Shown: piece by piece, positions 15,997-25,578 of the stretch | How positions within the stretch are numbered: position 1 is the stretch's first letter | Layout of the letters: every line of letters starts with the position of its first letter | Assembly: GCA_903916735.1 (NCBI GenBank) | Contig: CAIWXX010000084.1 | Coordinates: 1 to 48,684 of the forward strand | Length of the DNA stretch: 48,684 bases | From: an uncultured Acidobacteriota bacterium | Lineage (GTDB): Bacteria > Acidobacteriota > CAIWXX01 | Direction of reading: 5' to 3' | The notes under the pieces: generated by a model | The model's input: only the letters and a program-made list of their open reading frames with translations | The model's database searches: none | What the model was told of the DNA's origin: nothing | Program-made: the position numbers and the translations under genes

Positions 15997-17442
15997 TTAC
16001 TTTGTATAAGGCGGCTCCGGTTGGATAAACAGATATCGCAGCGTCGGGATCAACTCGCGCATTTCATTCTGGAGGATGTCATCGAGTTCATGGATCCGGC
16101 GCACCAACATATCCTGAGACAGGGTGCAGTGACAGGAAATGTCGATGACACTGGAGCCGTCTTTTTGCCGCGCCCCAATGTGATGAACGATGAGGTCATG
16201 AACATTGTCAATTTCGGGGTGAGCCAGCAACACATCGCGCACTTTTTGTATCGCCGCTCGCATATCGAGCGCCGCCGTCCCCAGGTTGTCCACCACGAAG
16301 CTTCTTGGATCAAAATGGACATTGATGCTTTCGGCGTTGGGGAGCTCCCGACGAATGGACGTTTCGAGCTGCTGAGCGAGCACCCACACATCCCGGAGCA
16401 ACGAATCATCGGGCACTTCCAGGTGATAATTCACGTGTTGCTTTCCGCCGGACTCAAAAACGACGACGTTATGCACCTTCATATCCAAGCGGGCCGCGCT
16501 GACCTGTACTTTTTCGATTGACGATTCAACGCCGGCGGTGATGGGTTTCGCGTGAACGGTGACATCCGCGCCCGGGTAGAGCATTTGGAGCTGTTTCTCA
16601 ATTTGAGCGCTGATCTCGGCCGCTCGTTCGAATGCCTTCTTCCGATCCAGTTCGATTTGAATCTCGATGAAATATTGCCCGCCGACCTCTCGCACTCTGA
16701 CGCGGGAGACCTTACTGACACCAGTGACCTTCGCCGCTTCTGATTGCACGGTGAGGCTCACATCGGGGCGGACACGGTCAAGAAGCGCGTCAACCGTCTG
16801 CCGGCCCAGCCTGAAACTCACGTAAATGACGATGGCCGAGACACCGAGCGCGGCGAGTGAGTCGGCTCTTTCAAGAAATCGCAATGTCGGATGACGATCG
16901 CCGAACCAGACACAGAGGAGGCCGAAGATGACAACCAGAGAGCTCCAAATGTCGGTTGAAAAATGAAGCGCGTCCACTTCCAGAGCCTGGCTTCGATGCT
17001 TTTTCGCCGCCCGCATGAGGGACCGCGACCGGCCGTAGTCGATGACGATGGATATGCACATGACGGCAAATCCCCAAAAGCTTGGATCGACTTCCATGCT
17101 GCCGCTGCGGAGACGCTGGACCGCCTGGGAGATGATCCAAACACAGGTTGCCAGAAGCAACAATGTTTCGACGAGCGCCGAAAGATTTTCGACTTTGCCG
17201 TGGCCGTAGGTGTGATCCAGATCGGGGGGGCGTCCGGCAAAGCGCACGGCGAAATAGGTCACAAGAGCTGCCACCAGATCCAGCCCTGAATGAGCGGCTT
17301 CGGCAAGGATGCCGAGGCTCCCAGTGGAAAGGCCGACGATGATCTTGAAAACGGTGAGGCCGATGGCAGCCAATGCGGACTTCGCCGCGACAGATGCCTT
17401 CTCCTTCTCGGCTGATTTGTGTTCTTCCAGGGTTGTGTGCAT
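15997..17442 (-). CDS. cation diffusion facilitator (CDF) metal transporter with extended C-terminal tail
   Basis: About 481 residues from the ATG at 17442 (a longer frame starts at 17613 but adds sequence unlike the family). Six membrane segments lie within about 1-220. Metal-binding HxxxD sites are present in AEAAHSGLD and in LHFSTD, the pairing seen in Zn/Fe-type CDFs, and DHTYGHGKVENLSA is the typical loop. The transporter exports divalent metal in exchange for protons. CDFs usually end after one cytoplasmic ferredoxin-like dimerisation domain (about 300 residues total). Here three such segments seem to follow in tandem: around VREVGGQYFIEIQIELD, around ESGGKQHVNYHLEVPD and around SSVIDISCHCTLSQDM, each with a helix pair. 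Confidence 0.88.
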   Translation of the reverse strand: MHTTLEEHKSAEKEKASVAAKSALAAIGLTVFKIIVGLSTGSLGILAEAAHSGLDLVAALVTYFAVRFAGRPPDLDHTYGHGKVENLSALVETLLLLATCVWIISQAVQRLRSGSMEVDPSFWGFAVMCISIVIDYGRSRSLMRAAKKHRSQALEVDALHFSTDIWSSLVVIFGLLCVWFGDRHPTLRFLERADSLAALGVSAIVIYVSFRLGRQTVDALLDRVRPDVSLTVQSEAAKVTGVSKVSRVRVREVGGQYFIEIQIELDRKKAFERAAEISAQIEKQLQMLYPGADVTVHAKPITAGVESSIEKVQVSAARLDMKVHNVVVFESGGKQHVNYHLEVPDDSLLRDVWVLAQQLETSIRRELPNAESINVHFDPRSFVVDNLGTAALDMRAAIQKVRDVLLAHPEIDNVHDLIVHHIGARQKDGSSVIDISCHCTLSQDMLVRRIHELDDILQNEMRELIPTLRYLFIQPEPPYTK

Positions 17443-17609
17443 TGCCTGTGCATCATAGCCCGATTTCCCGAAAGAAGGAATCCTCATCTGAGTTCGAAAT
17501 TCCTTGGAGTTCAAGGCTGCAGCCCGCACGTCGACTTGCTGGTGATTGAACGAGCGCAGGGGCTTATGAGCCGGAGTCAGGCTCATAAACACCGCATTCA
17601 TTGAGTGCA

Positions 17610-18779
17610 TCAATCGTTTAAATATCCTGTCCGATACCGAAGTCGCACGCCTTGCCGCCCGACCGTATCGATTTTGATCTCATGCCATGAGCGCTTGCTG
17701 GGCGGAGGAGGATATCCGAGGGAATACTGCCAGCGGAGTTCTTCAGCGATGGCGGCGTAGAACTTGCCGACTTCATTAACATCGTTCGTGAAGAAGGCGC
17801 GGCCGCCTGTCTGGCGGGCCCAATCTTCCAGGATATCACGTTGCTTCTCTTCGATGTTCAGCAGCCCTAGCCCGACGGCATACACCGTCGTATCGCCTCG
17901 CAAGAGGGCGTCGGTGGCGTCTCCAAGGCTTGCGACACTGTGCTCATCCCTCCCATCCGAAAAAACAACAATCACTTTTCGCCCTGGCCTTTCATTCAGC
18001 TTGCGCGTGGCGGCAATGAGTGTGTCATAGAGAGCCGTGCCGCCGCCGGCGACAAGACTCTCAATCCGCGGTGTCAGACTCGCTCTATCGGTCGTGAAAT
18101 CACCGAATGAATACACGCCGTTATTGAAAGCAATCGCCATCACGTGATCCATGGGCCGGAGAGAATTGAGGAATTCGCACGCCGCTTTTTTTGATTTCTC
18201 GATGCGCAAGCCCGTCAGCATGCTCTTGCTGACATCCAGAAGCATCGCCAGGGACAATGCAGCATCCCCCTTGTAAAAATGCGTTGCCTGTCTGCGGGTC
18301 CCATCTTCGAAGACTTCGAAATTGGCGGCTTCCAGGTCTTTGACGAAATTGCCTTTGCCATCCAGCGCGGTGACTGAGATCTGCCGGAGTTTGACATCGA
18401 CCGTCTCTGTACTATCGACCCCGGCTGTCCGTTTGGAGGCTCGTGCCGTATGTCCATCGTCATCGGTGGCCACGACCATGATGGTTCTGACTCGAGGTGT
18501 CGGCCCCGCATCCCACTGGTATTCATATGGGGGCGCCGGGTCGACAAACGCCAATCGGCCATCAAAATAAAAACTGACCTTTGCCGTTCCCGTTCCGCCG
18601 ATGACATCGGCGTGTACCGTGATCGGCCCGGCCACATAATCGCCCGATTTCGGATTGACCAGATCGACTCTCAGTGATCCCACTTCTCCCGTGACCGCCT
18701 GGACCGTCAAGATCATAGCCACAACAGAGAGCGCATATTTTCCAATGTGGGTTTCGTTGCGGCGAAAATGCATCCGCAT
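17610..18779 (-). CDS. secreted VWFA-domain protein (acidobacterial VWFA-related family)
   Basis: 389 residues. An N-terminal hydrophobic signal (KYALSVVAMILTVQAVTG) leads to an Ig-like segment (VNPKSGDYVAGPITVHADV, ~35-110), then the family block VTALDGKGNFVKDLEAANF and VFEDGTRRQATHF, then a VWFA domain (~175-385). Its metal site is intact: MLLDVSKSM gives DxSxS, with a Thr in GGGTALYDT and Asp in VFSDGRDEHS. GGGGAGG lies 7 bases before the ATG. The start is only 22 bp after the stop of the 1078-aa unknown, so the two are probably one operon and may act together in the periplasm or at the surface. Confidence 0.87.
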   Translation of the reverse strand: MRMHFRRNETHIGKYALSVVAMILTVQAVTGEVGSLRVDLVNPKSGDYVAGPITVHADVIGGTGTAKVSFYFDGRLAFVDPAPPYEYQWDAGPTPRVRTIMVVATDDDGHTARASKRTAGVDSTETVDVKLRQISVTALDGKGNFVKDLEAANFEVFEDGTRRQATHFYKGDAALSLAMLLDVSKSMLTGLRIEKSKKAACEFLNSLRPMDHVMAIAFNNGVYSFGDFTTDRASLTPRIESLVAGGGTALYDTLIAATRKLNERPGRKVIVVFSDGRDEHSVASLGDATDALLRGDTTVYAVGLGLLNIEEKQRDILEDWARQTGGRAFFTNDVNEVGKFYAAIAEELRWQYSLGYPPPPSKRSWHEIKIDTVGRQGVRLRYRTGYLND

Positions 18780-18801
18780 TTGTGTACCTCCCCTGTCGAT
18801 C

Positions 18802-21800
18802 TCAATCCGCCGTGAGTATAGGATTTGGGCCCCGCGTGAGTGATTCCACGATTTCGCGGAGCGTCGTTTCAGTTGTCACCCGTCTCGCAGCTTCCTCCAC
18901 TGTCAACCAGTCGGTGGCATAGAGCTCGCGTGAGCCATTGAGGATTCGATCAAGAAGTGCCGGCTGCAGAGCCGGCCGAAGCCGCGAAGGAAGATTCATG
19001 CGAGACATCATCACGCAGAGCAGGATTCGAGGGTTGATACGTTCCACGACGCGGCCCCCCGTCGAATCCAGTTCAAAGAATTCATAGGGCAGGAGTTGTT
19101 CATCGACGAGACCGATTGAGCCTGTGGTTCGGCGCATTGGTATTCCAATCAGTTCGCGCACCGACGCGCGAACACCCACCTGCTTCCACTGGTTCAAAAG
19201 CCGCGCCACGTGAACCGGATCGACGATGGCTGCCCATTTTTCGAGGTGAGCCCGGTCAGCCTCCTTCAAGATGTCAATCCCCAGCATGTAAACTTCTGAA
19301 GGCGTCAGTTCCTCTTCGCCGATTCCCGTCACATGAAGATAGGTCTGCAGAACGGCGAATCGCCGGGGTCCGACAATTTCTTTGAGAGCGGACATGACAA
19401 TCTGCCGTGATGCAGGATCCGTCGCGGCCACGGCGGAAGCGCCGAGTCCATAGCAGTCGGTGACAAAACGAAGGCCCTCATCGGTCATGTGCATCGCGGA
19501 AGGCAGTGAACAGATGGCGCTAAACTGAGCCTGCAACTCGGAATTGGCCCGGCTTGAGGAGGCATTGAGATCAAGAATCTGCCCGAGCCTGTACTCGCGC
19601 ATGGCGAACGGGATGTAATCGACGCTACCCGACACTACACCCTTTTCTGTACATTGCCCGCTGTTCCAGGTGAGATCCACTCGCTCACCGTCAGCCCACG
19701 GATTGGAATTCTCTCCTCGAGGCCCGCCCGACTGATCAAAACAGTGTCCGATCACAATGCCTGACTTGACCGGGTATCGCGGATCGATGCATTCAGCGTA
19801 GATGTAGCCAAGCAGGGTATCAGAGAGAATGCGATCCAATGGCCCCGCTGCATCATCGACCAAATCCGCGATCTTCTCGGCATGTTTGCGGATATCGGCG
19901 TACTGGTTTTTAGAGTCCTTTCCTTTTGATTGTGATTCGATGAGCCGTTTGATCTGAAGGAACTCTTCCTGTATTCCTTGCGATATCCGAATGATCCTCG
20001 TTTTCGTATCAATGAGTTCCTTGCTTATGGGATCGCACTCGTAAGAGGCCCACAGCTGAAGCTCCGGCACGGAAAGTCCCTGGCCTGTTATCCGCTGCTC
20101 ATGAACGAGCCTCCTGAGACTCGACGTATCCGGAACGGGAAGCTCATCGACACCTTCGAGAACCATGCCGACCTCTGTCTCAAAGGACTCCAGCCCTCTG
20201 ACGGCGTCTTTCGGATCAGGCATCTTCATGCTGAGGTCGCGACACTGGTGGAAGGCGCCTTCCAGAGCAAAGTATTCATCAATGCGGCTGACTTTCTGCT
20301 GCGAGAGGAAATTGGCAGCAGCGGCCGCAGCAATCCGGGCCGGATCGTATCGATAATAGTAGATCCCGACTCCAGGCCGTTCCAACGGAACATCGATCGG
20401 CTGATCCGATCCTGTCAACGCAACAACAAGAGTGCCATGCGTGTCCCCGCCCACCGGGCAACCCAGTGCCTCAAAGAAAGATCTGAGGCAGTCACCGGCC
20501 CCGTAGCCAAACCCGGAATCGCCATCAACGGGCAGAGCCATGAGCCTGTCGAAAAGCTGTTGAACGACATCATCCGACGGCCTTCCATGAAGCGCGACCA
20601 GTTGAATCATACGTAACAGCGATTGGAAAATTTTGACCGTGGTGTTCCTGACTTCCCGATTCTGGATTCGGTCAATCCTCTGCATTTGGATCAGAAAGTT
20701 GATGATCCTCTGCTGCAGGCCGCCCAGTGGGATTCCTTGAACAAGGCGATAGGCCGCACCATATCTTTCGAAGTTCCAATACAAAGCTACGAGCGCGACA
20801 TCTTCTGCCGCCTGTGGATCGTTTCCAAAAATGGCCTGGATCGCTTCGAATGCCTGCACCGGGCTGATGCGATTCGCGAGCAGGATATCTCCCCGGTCGC
20901 TATTCAACCTTTCTGCAATGCAGAGGAAACTCTCAAGAGGACTGATGCTCTGCTGCTTGTCCTCGGGGAGTTTCCGACGGATGTCTTCGACATCTCGCTC
21001 ATCGTGAAAAGAACCCCCACTGCTTTCGAGTGCCATGTGCCAGGCTTGGGGGCTACCGAGAATTCGCGGTATGCCGGCATGTTCATCGACGTCGACGAGA
21101 GTGACCAGATCCTGGAAATCCCACCGGCGGGACCAATCCATGCGACCCGCATCATAAGCGCTGGGATAGGGAAGCCGAACAGATTCGAAGAGACGATGAG
21201 CGAAGGATATGGCTTCAGACGGAGGAAGGTTGACACCGAGAAGTATCTGTTGCTTGGCGGTCGGCTGTTTCGACATCACATCGTAGAAGTAGGCCATGGT
21301 TGCGTTTTCGAAGATGTGATGGATGAGCTTTTCAGGGTCGTCGACGGAACAGCCGAGTAGTTCCGACCAGATCCGGATCGAAGTTGTTTCCAAACGCTTG
21401 ATGTTTGCGAAAGCATCACGATTGTTCTGATCGGCGTCCAGATCCGCCAGCGAAGGCATCCCCGGCAGCCGGATGCGCGTTGTCTTATCGGAGGAATCGA
21501 CGATGAGTGAATCGCCGAAGTTGAAAAGCCCCCAGAGAAGACGACGGTTCAAATAAACCTGGCGAAGTCCGATGGAACGGCGCACCAGTTGCCGAGCCGG
21601 CTCATCCATTCGAACCAGCGCCATGTAAAGCAGATCGGCATTCCAATCGGTCAGGAAGAGAGGGAGAATGCGATCTGAGGTTAAGCTGGGGTCGTGCAAA
21701 GCATCCTTGAACCAGGCTGTCTGCTCATCTGGAAGCTTCGCATCGAAATAGGGAATGTGCAGGTCGATTTCCTGACCGGCGCGCAATCGCTGAACCAGAA

Positions 21801-22266
21801 GTTCGATGTCAACGCCTGCTCGTTGGATCATCATCCGGCGAAGGCGACCTTCCTCTCCGCCCGCCGGTTCGATAATCCGCTCGGGGATTTTCTCGTACCC
21901 CATGAATGTCAGCAGAGCAGTGGTTTTTGAATCCTTCTTCACGAGGCTCAGAGGGCCCGGGCCAAATTCACGGTCCAGATCCCGAAGCTTCGTCCTGAGG
22001 CTCTCCAGTGTGCGGACTTGCCTCCTAAGGTCGGAGTGCTCTTCCCATGACTCGTTCGGCTTGAAGGTGAGATTGTGGCTCAGGAACAGATATTGGAGAT
22101 ATCGGGGCATTCCATAATTCCCACCGTTGAAATCGATCACAGGGGTCGCGCCCATAATTGAAGAGGCGGGGGGAGCTTGGGGAACGGCGACGCCGACAGC
22201 CAACGATATTCCAATGGCAAAGGATCCCACCAGAAAAAGGATTGCGCACAGCCGGATGTGCTTCAC
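18802..22266 (-). CDS. large secreted protein of unknown function
   Basis: Not recognised. From a GTG start (ATGGAGGATTGTCTT directly upstream contains GGAGG at ideal spacing) the product is about 1154 codons, beginning with a signal peptide (KHIRLCAILFLVGSFAIGIS). An ATG at 22281 or a longer frame from 22359 is possible. The mature part is mostly predicted helical and acidic, with leucine-rich amphipathic stretches (LRRQVRTLESLRTKLRDLDREF, long charged helices near the middle) and no repeats or catalytic motif that could be identified. A coiled-coil-like stretch lies around IQEEFLQIKRLIESQSKGK. It is the first gene of a tight operon with a VWFA protein 22 bp downstream, suggesting an envelope complex. 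Function is open. Confidence 0.75.
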   Translation of the reverse strand: MKHIRLCAILFLVGSFAIGISLAVGVAVPQAPPASSIMGATPVIDFNGGNYGMPRYLQYLFLSHNLTFKPNESWEEHSDLRRQVRTLESLRTKLRDLDREFGPGPLSLVKKDSKTTALLTFMGYEKIPERIIEPAGGEEGRLRRMMIQRAGVDIELLVQRLRAGQEIDLHIPYFDAKLPDEQTAWFKDALHDPSLTSDRILPLFLTDWNADLLYMALVRMDEPARQLVRRSIGLRQVYLNRRLLWGLFNFGDSLIVDSSDKTTRIRLPGMPSLADLDADQNNRDAFANIKRLETTSIRIWSELLGCSVDDPEKLIHHIFENATMAYFYDVMSKQPTAKQQILLGVNLPPSEAISFAHRLFESVRLPYPSAYDAGRMDWSRRWDFQDLVTLVDVDEHAGIPRILGSPQAWHMALESSGGSFHDERDVEDIRRKLPEDKQQSISPLESFLCIAERLNSDRGDILLANRISPVQAFEAIQAIFGNDPQAAEDVALVALYWNFERYGAAYRLVQGIPLGGLQQRIINFLIQMQRIDRIQNREVRNTTVKIFQSLLRMIQLVALHGRPSDDVVQQLFDRLMALPVDGDSGFGYGAGDCLRSFFEALGCPVGGDTHGTLVVALTGSDQPIDVPLERPGVGIYYYRYDPARIAAAAAANFLSQQKVSRIDEYFALEGAFHQCRDLSMKMPDPKDAVRGLESFETEVGMVLEGVDELPVPDTSSLRRLVHEQRITGQGLSVPELQLWASYECDPISKELIDTKTRIIRISQGIQEEFLQIKRLIESQSKGKDSKNQYADIRKHAEKIADLVDDAAGPLDRILSDTLLGYIYAECIDPRYPVKSGIVIGHCFDQSGGPRGENSNPWADGERVDLTWNSGQCTEKGVVSGSVDYIPFAMREYRLGQILDLNASSSRANSELQAQFSAICSLPSAMHMTDEGLRFVTDCYGLGASAVAATDPASRQIVMSALKEIVGPRRFAVLQTYLHVTGIGEEELTPSEVYMLGIDILKEADRAHLEKWAAIVDPVHVARLLNQWKQVGVRASVRELIGIPMRRTTGSIGLVDEQLLPYEFFELDSTGGRVVERINPRILLCVMMSRMNLPSRLRPALQPALLDRILNGSRELYATDWLTVEEAARRVTTETTLREIVESLTRGPNPILTAD

Positions 22267-22281
22267 AAGACAATCCTCCAT

Positions 22282-22933
22282 TTGATAATTCTCCGTCGCG
22301 CGCGATTGGAAATCAGGATCGCCGGCATCGTCGCACGGGATTCCAGATGACCGCCGCATGCAGAGCTTTTAGGAAAGGAAACCCGGATGGGGGAATCCTT
22401 GAACCCCCGGCATCCATCTTTCGATCCAGAGTGGCCCTGATTTTCATACGGTATTCATAGCTTGCCAGAACTAACCATCGTTTGCTACTGCCGAAAGACA
22501 GTATTTGGAAATATCTTTTGAAAAACTCACTTTTCAGAATTCCCGTTGTCGTATCTCCATCCCGGCGCTTTTATCCGGCTTGAATATCGGAAAGCATCGT
22601 CACCGGAGCTGAAGGCGCAAGCCGGCGTTTTAGTGCTTCCATGACCGTGCCACACAGGGTGAGTCCACCGGCGGGCCTGATTTTTATCTGCGTTCATCCG
22701 TGATTCCTTTCCTCGGGCCTTGGCGTCTTTGCATTGAAAAAACCGGCCGATTCGCCGGTGACGCCTGATGCGTTTTGAGGAACAGGTTGGTAGTCATGCA
22801 CCTGCGCATCACCCGGAGCTTGAAAAGCAATGTAACCATGGCACTCTTCTGTTGACAGGAACACGGATCAGGCTGATCATATTATAGTAAACAGCCGGGG
22901 GGTGGCCGCCGGCCATTATCAGAGGAGTCAGCA
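22282..22933. other. 650-bp divergent intergenic region
   Basis: No gene seen. It separates the minus-strand run from the SPFH gene. It holds a minus-strand terminator-like hairpin at 22737-22759 with no gene to serve. There is also a TTGACA at 22852-22857 followed by the palindrome GATCAGGCTGATC and TATTAT, at a spacing (22 bases) too long for a standard sigma-70 promoter. The rest is unremarkable. Confidence 0.4.
22737..22759 (-). terminator. orphan rho-independent terminator on the minus strand
   Basis: Read on the minus strand: ACCGGC-GAATCG-GCCGGT followed by TTTTTC. It is well formed, but no minus-strand gene lies between it and the SPFH start at 22934. It could end an antisense or small RNA. 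Confidence 0.5.
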
Positions 22934-24076
22934 ATGGGGATCATGGATCGAATCATGGGGCAGTTCATCGAGGTTATCGAATGGGTCGACGACTCGTCCG
23001 ACACAATGGTCTACCGTTTCCCGGTCTACAGCAAGGAGATCAAAATGGGCGCGCAGCTCACTGTGCGCGAAACACAAGCGGCTGTTTTCCTGAATGAAGG
23101 AAAAGTTGCCGATGTCTTCAGTCCCGGGCGCTATGAGCTCACGACGCAAAACCTCCCGATCCTGACGACACTCCGCAGCTGGAAGTACGGGTTTAATTCT
23201 CCATTCAAAGCGGATGTTTTTTTCCTGAACACGCGGCAGTTTACCGACCTTAAGTGGGGCACGGCGAACCCGATCATGATGCGCGACAAGGAATTCGGCA
23301 TGATTCGGCTTCGCGCCTTCGGCATCTATTCAATGAAGATCATTGATCCGAAGACATTCTATATGGAGATCGCCGGTACTCGAGGATTATTCACGACGGA
23401 AGAGATCACCGAGCAACTTCGAAAAGGGATTATTTCATTGTTCACCGATCTGCTGGCTGAATCAGCAATACCGGCGCTGGACCTGGCCACCAAGTACGAT
23501 GAGCTTTCAGCAGCCGCGCGACAAAAAATTTCTCTCGATTTCAACACCTACGGGCTCGAGCTTGTCAAATTCTATATTGAGAACATCTCTCTGCCAGAAG
23601 AGGTGGAGAAGATGCTCGATAAACGCACTTCGATGGGAATCGTCGGTGATCTGAGCAAGTTCACATCCTTCCAGGCTGCGACATCGATGGAAGAGGCCGC
23701 ACGCAACCCGGGAGGGGGCGCCGCCGCGGCCGGTGTCGGCCTCGGTGCAGGCCTCGGCATGGCGCAGGCAATGAATCAGGCATTCGCCGCGCAGCAGGCG
23801 GCTTCGGCCGCATCGCCTGCTGCTGCAACAGCCGGGATCAAATGCCCGACGTGCCAAGCCGTGATTCCCGACGGCAGCAAGTTCTGCCCCGGCTGCGGCA
23901 AAGTTGCCATGGCTCCCGGCGCCATTCTCTGTCCGAAGTGTGGGATGTCCGCGCCGGCAGGAAGCAAGTTCTGTCCAGGATGTGGCGCAACGATGGTCAA
24001 CAAGTGCCCCGGCTGCCAGGTCGAATTGCCCACCGGCGCGAAATTCTGCGCCTCTTGTGGACAAAAAATCTCCTAG
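22934..24076 (+). CDS. SPFH-domain protein with C-terminal zinc ribbons (YdjI-like)
   Basis: 380 residues. Residues ~1-240 form an SPFH/band 7 domain of the YdjI or virion-core-protein-like type (VIEWVDDSSDTMVYRFP, VRETQAAVFLNEGKVADVF, SPGRYELTTQNLPIL). A Gly/Ala-rich linker (~250-295) follows, then three zinc-ribbon units with paired CxxC motifs: CPTCQAVIPDGSKFCPGCG, CPKCGMSAPAGSKFCPGCG and CPGCQVELPTGAKFCASCG. SPFH proteins form membrane-associated oligomeric scaffolds. In B. subtilis YdjI works with YdjG and YdjH in recruiting the PspA homologue YdjF to membranes. A YdjG-like gene follows 171 bp downstream, which supports the assignment. GGAG at 7 bases sets the start. Confidence 0.9.
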   Translation: MGIMDRIMGQFIEVIEWVDDSSDTMVYRFPVYSKEIKMGAQLTVRETQAAVFLNEGKVADVFSPGRYELTTQNLPILTTLRSWKYGFNSPFKADVFFLNTRQFTDLKWGTANPIMMRDKEFGMIRLRAFGIYSMKIIDPKTFYMEIAGTRGLFTTEEITEQLRKGIISLFTDLLAESAIPALDLATKYDELSAAARQKISLDFNTYGLELVKFYIENISLPEEVEKMLDKRTSMGIVGDLSKFTSFQAATSMEEAARNPGGGAAAAGVGLGAGLGMAQAMNQAFAAQQAASAASPAAATAGIKCPTCQAVIPDGSKFCPGCGKVAMAPGAILCPKCGMSAPAGSKFCPGCGATMVNKCPGCQVELPTGAKFCASCGQKIS

Positions 24077-24247
24077 GGAAAACACTGATCGACGCGATGG
24101 GCAATCACCGGTAACAACAGAGCAACTAAAACGGCAGATGCGCGTAGGAGCTGAGAGTCGGTCGAGTCACCTCGGCACCTCCGCTCTTCCGCTCTTCAGC
24201 CACTTCATTTTGTATGGAATCCTCATCAGAAACGGATAGCAAACATC

Positions 24248-25318
24248 ATGGCGGAAAAAATTCATAAGTTTCCCTGCAGGCAATGCGGAGCGGATCTGGT
24301 TTTTACCCCTGGCGGACAGAGCTTGAAGTGTGAATACTGCGGCTATGCCGAGGAAATTCCGAAATCGAAAGAAGCCATTGTCGAGTATCCTTACAACGAG
24401 AAGCTCGCGCCGGCCCGCCAGAGCGGCTGGGGAACAGAGCGGCGGAGTATCAAGTGCGAGAATTGCGGGGCGACATCTAACGATGATCCGACGATTGTGT
24501 CGAGCCGATGCCCCTTCTGCGGTTCGCCACGCGTTGTCGAGTCTCAGCCGTCAGTGGACCTGATCCGGCCCGAAGCGTTGCTCCCTTTCGCGTTCGATCA
24601 ACCGAAAGCACGAGATTCCTACAGAAGATGGCTGTCATCTCTCTGGTTTCGTCCATCCAATCTGACTCGCGAAAGCACTCTCGCAAATCTCTCCGGCATC
24701 TATGTCCCATACTGGACCTTCGATGCAAGCACGCACTCTTACTGGGAGGCCGAGGCCGGTTATTATTACTACACGACCGAGACGCATACAGAGGGTGGGC
24801 AGACGAAGACGAGGCGGGTTCAGCACATCCGGTGGGAACATGCATCAGGCATTTACGATGCGTTTTTCGACGACGAGCTTGTCTGTGCATCTTCGGGCCC
24901 TCCGAAAAAAATCGTGAAGGATATCGAGCCATTCGATACAACGGCGCTGACTCCCTATGATTCGAAGTACCTCTCCGGCTGGAAAGCTGAGCAGTATTCG
25001 GTGGAGCTCAAGGATGGCTGGAGCCAGGCCAAGGATTCCATCGATAATAAGATTCGAAATGCGTGTTCACAGAGAGTGCCGGGAGATACGCACCGCAATC
25101 TGAGTGTCAATTCGGCCTATAGCGGGATCACATACAAGCATGTCCTGTTGCCGCTTTGGATCGCGGCCTTCCTCTACGGGGGCAAAAGTTACCAGGTCAT
25201 CATCAATGGGCAAACAGGACGCGTTTCCGGAAAGGCACCTCTCTCCTGGCTGAAGATCACACTCGCATTCATCGTCGCCTTTATCATTTTATTGTTGATC
25301 CTCAAGCTCGCCGGTTGA
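24248..25318 (+). CDS. zinc-ribbon membrane protein (YdjG-like)
   Basis: 356 residues. The N-terminus has two zinc-binding modules: CRQCGADLVF... with CEYCG (~10-35) and CENCGATS... with CPFCGSP (~75-97). The middle is a beta-rich domain with VPYWTFDASTHSYWEAEAG. One C-terminal transmembrane helix (LKITLAFIVAFIILLLILKL) anchors it with the bulk in the cytoplasm. Proteins of this kind are often mislabelled as primosomal helicases, but no helicase motif is present. YdjG in B. subtilis is the membrane anchor for the SPFH/PspA-like assembly, and here it sits directly after the YdjI-like gene. No PspA homologue is visible in the window. The Shine-Dalgarno sequence is weak, as expected if it is coupled to the upstream gene. 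Confidence 0.85.
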   Translation: MAEKIHKFPCRQCGADLVFTPGGQSLKCEYCGYAEEIPKSKEAIVEYPYNEKLAPARQSGWGTERRSIKCENCGATSNDDPTIVSSRCPFCGSPRVVESQPSVDLIRPEALLPFAFDQPKARDSYRRWLSSLWFRPSNLTRESTLANLSGIYVPYWTFDASTHSYWEAEAGYYYYTTETHTEGGQTKTRRVQHIRWEHASGIYDAFFDDELVCASSGPPKKIVKDIEPFDTTALTPYDSKYLSGWKAEQYSVELKDGWSQAKDSIDNKIRNACSQRVPGDTHRNLSVNSAYSGITYKHVLLPLWIAAFLYGGKSYQVIINGQTGRVSGKAPLSWLKITLAFIVAFIILLLILKLAG

Positions 25319-25578
25319 TGACCGCCCCTCAATCGCCGCCAAATGGAGAGTTGAAGAAGGCGAAAACCAAGTGACAGCCAGACACAGCGCGCACGACCAG
25401 AGTCTTCACAGAGGGCTTTTCTGATGGGCATTTTCATTCACAATGTATTTTGCATTTTGCACCTGGAAATGTAAATTTAAGAGCATAGGGTCTGAACGCT
25501 CAGTCCCTGAACTCAGGTTCTTTATTATCGGCGTGCCTTGCAGAGGGGGATTTCAAACTAACGACAGGGAGATAGAAA

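Noticed and set aside
19978-21360. Two adjacent plus-strand frames of 212 and 245 codons
   Set aside because: They are antisense to the 1154-codon secreted protein, which has a ribosome site and signal peptide. The antisense frames have neither and show no domain.
22852-22890. Sigma-70 promoter for the SPFH gene from TTGACA and TATTAT
   Set aside because: The spacing is 22 bases, too long for a standard promoter; kept only as a note in the intergenic entry.
24248-25318. Primosomal protein N' / superfamily II helicase label for the zinc-ribbon protein
   Set aside because: No Walker or helicase motif is present; the zinc modules, single C-terminal membrane helix and SPFH neighbour fit YdjG.
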